From contig MEDY01000444.1 in the NCBI GenBank assembly GCA_001724265.1, positions 1-41,704 on the forward strand: a stretch of DNA of 41,704 nucleotides. Direction: 5' to 3'. The notes below the pieces were generated by a model. That model worked only from the letters and a program-made list of their open reading frames with translations, was not told the DNA's origin and did not search any database. Below are positions 41,235-41,704 of the stretch, piece by piece; position 1 is the stretch's first letter, and every line of letters begins with the position of its first letter. Position numbers and translations under genes: made by a program. The DNA comes from Rhizaria sp. SCN 62-66. Its lineage: Eukaryota; Rhizaria, unplaced.

Positions 41235-41704
41235 GCAGTCAGTGACCATGAGCAGCGAGGACACATGTGACTGTGAGCAGCTGAGGCATGAGGCCGACAG
41301 TGCGTTGAGTGATGCCATAGACACACAGTGATCTCGTTGATATACTCGATGCTGTGTAAGATGGCCGAAGCTAAGTTGCTGTATTTTTGTCACAATAGTC
41401 ACCAGGCCAAAAAAGAGAGCAGAATACAAACAGTTCTCGCGTGTGTTAGTCATATAATCGCACTTACATGTGATTAGCGATGAAGCCTACGAACGCGAAC
41501 TGCGGTGGAGTATGAAGATATGAATTGTGTATTCGCTTGCAAAATTAATGGTTACATAGGTTAATAGCAGGAATAGTAGTGGTTTATACAAAACAAAGAA
41601 AACACAGTAGTATGGGGGGGAGCGGACTATAACTCACACGAACAAAAATGAACTATCACATAAGTCATCACAACTCACACGAACAAAAATGAACTATCAC
41701 ATAA
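41235..41704. other. 3' flank of the ZNHIT3-like gene, to the window end
   Basis: AT-rich non-coding sequence. It holds the tandem repeat at the right edge and otherwise nothing I can support. Confidence 0.5.
41631..41704. repeat. Tandem repeat, 41-bp period, cut by the window end
   Basis: AACTCACACGAACAAAAATG and the following bases at 41631-41663 recur exactly from 41672, separated by GTCATCAC. The second copy runs into the window edge, so the array may continue. Confidence 0.8.

Noticed and set aside
1-41704. tRNA genes and CRISPR arrays
   Set aside because: Scanning by eye for T-loop sequences and spaced direct repeats gave nothing convincing. Matches such as the GTTCGAATC-like string at 21788 lie inside coding sequence.

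Overview
The window is nuclear DNA of a microbial eukaryote. Genes run on both strands. Most coding DNA is very GC-rich and is separated by visibly AT-richer spacers. I can place eleven GT-AG introns of about 115 to 290 bases. Proteins are loaded with poly-Gln, poly-Ala, Ser/Asn and Gly tracts. Several products are strictly eukaryotic: exocyst Sec10, a HIT zinc-finger protein like ZNHIT3, PLAC8 cysteine-rich proteins, WD40 and EF-hand proteins. There is also a probable ciliary protein and a coiled-coil gene faintly like CEP131, which suggests a flagellated ancestry. I cannot name the lineage.

The main result is that UAG appears to be a sense codon. Seven in-frame TAG codons lie inside three otherwise open genes: 1115 in the first gene; 7222, 7210 and 6616 (minus strand) in an armadillo-like gene; and 21343, 21562 and 21784 in a zinc-ribbon/nuclease gene. 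All fourteen gene models end in TAA or TGA and none in TAG. In the zinc-ribbon array three TAGs occupy exactly the repeat position where two sister repeats have GAG, so Glu or Gln is the likeliest meaning. In the armadillo gene, similarity to a paralogue at 35047-36480 continues on both sides of the TAG pair.

The second result is a mobile element of about 4.9 kb (17855-22753). Imperfect terminal inverted repeats flank one gene. It encodes a basic coiled-coil N-terminus, an acidic linker, six zinc-ribbon units of about 74 residues and a PD-(D/E)XK-type nuclease. The right repeat carries a large palindrome. The gene also needs one +1 shift at AAT-TGA-C.

Layout. 1-1633: 3' part of a coiled-coil gene. 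2526-5045: low-complexity protein. 6206-8158 (minus): armadillo-like protein 1. 8916-15575: giant LEA-like protein. 16128-16791 (minus): probable ciliary protein. 17230-17688: small unknown protein. 17855-22753: mobile element. 23494-24297 and 25286-26536 (minus): convergent PLAC8 pair. 27202-31148 (minus): Sec10. 31801-34480: EF-hand protein. 35047-36480 (minus): armadillo-like protein 2. 37059-39827 (minus): WD40 protein. 40378-41234: ZNHIT3-like protein. The host genes look like an ordinary eukaryotic neighbourhood with no shared pathway. Sec10/EF-hand, WD40/ZNHIT3 and ciliary/small-protein are divergent pairs that may share promoters. Nearly all 5' splice sites read GTACG or GTATG, not GTAAG.
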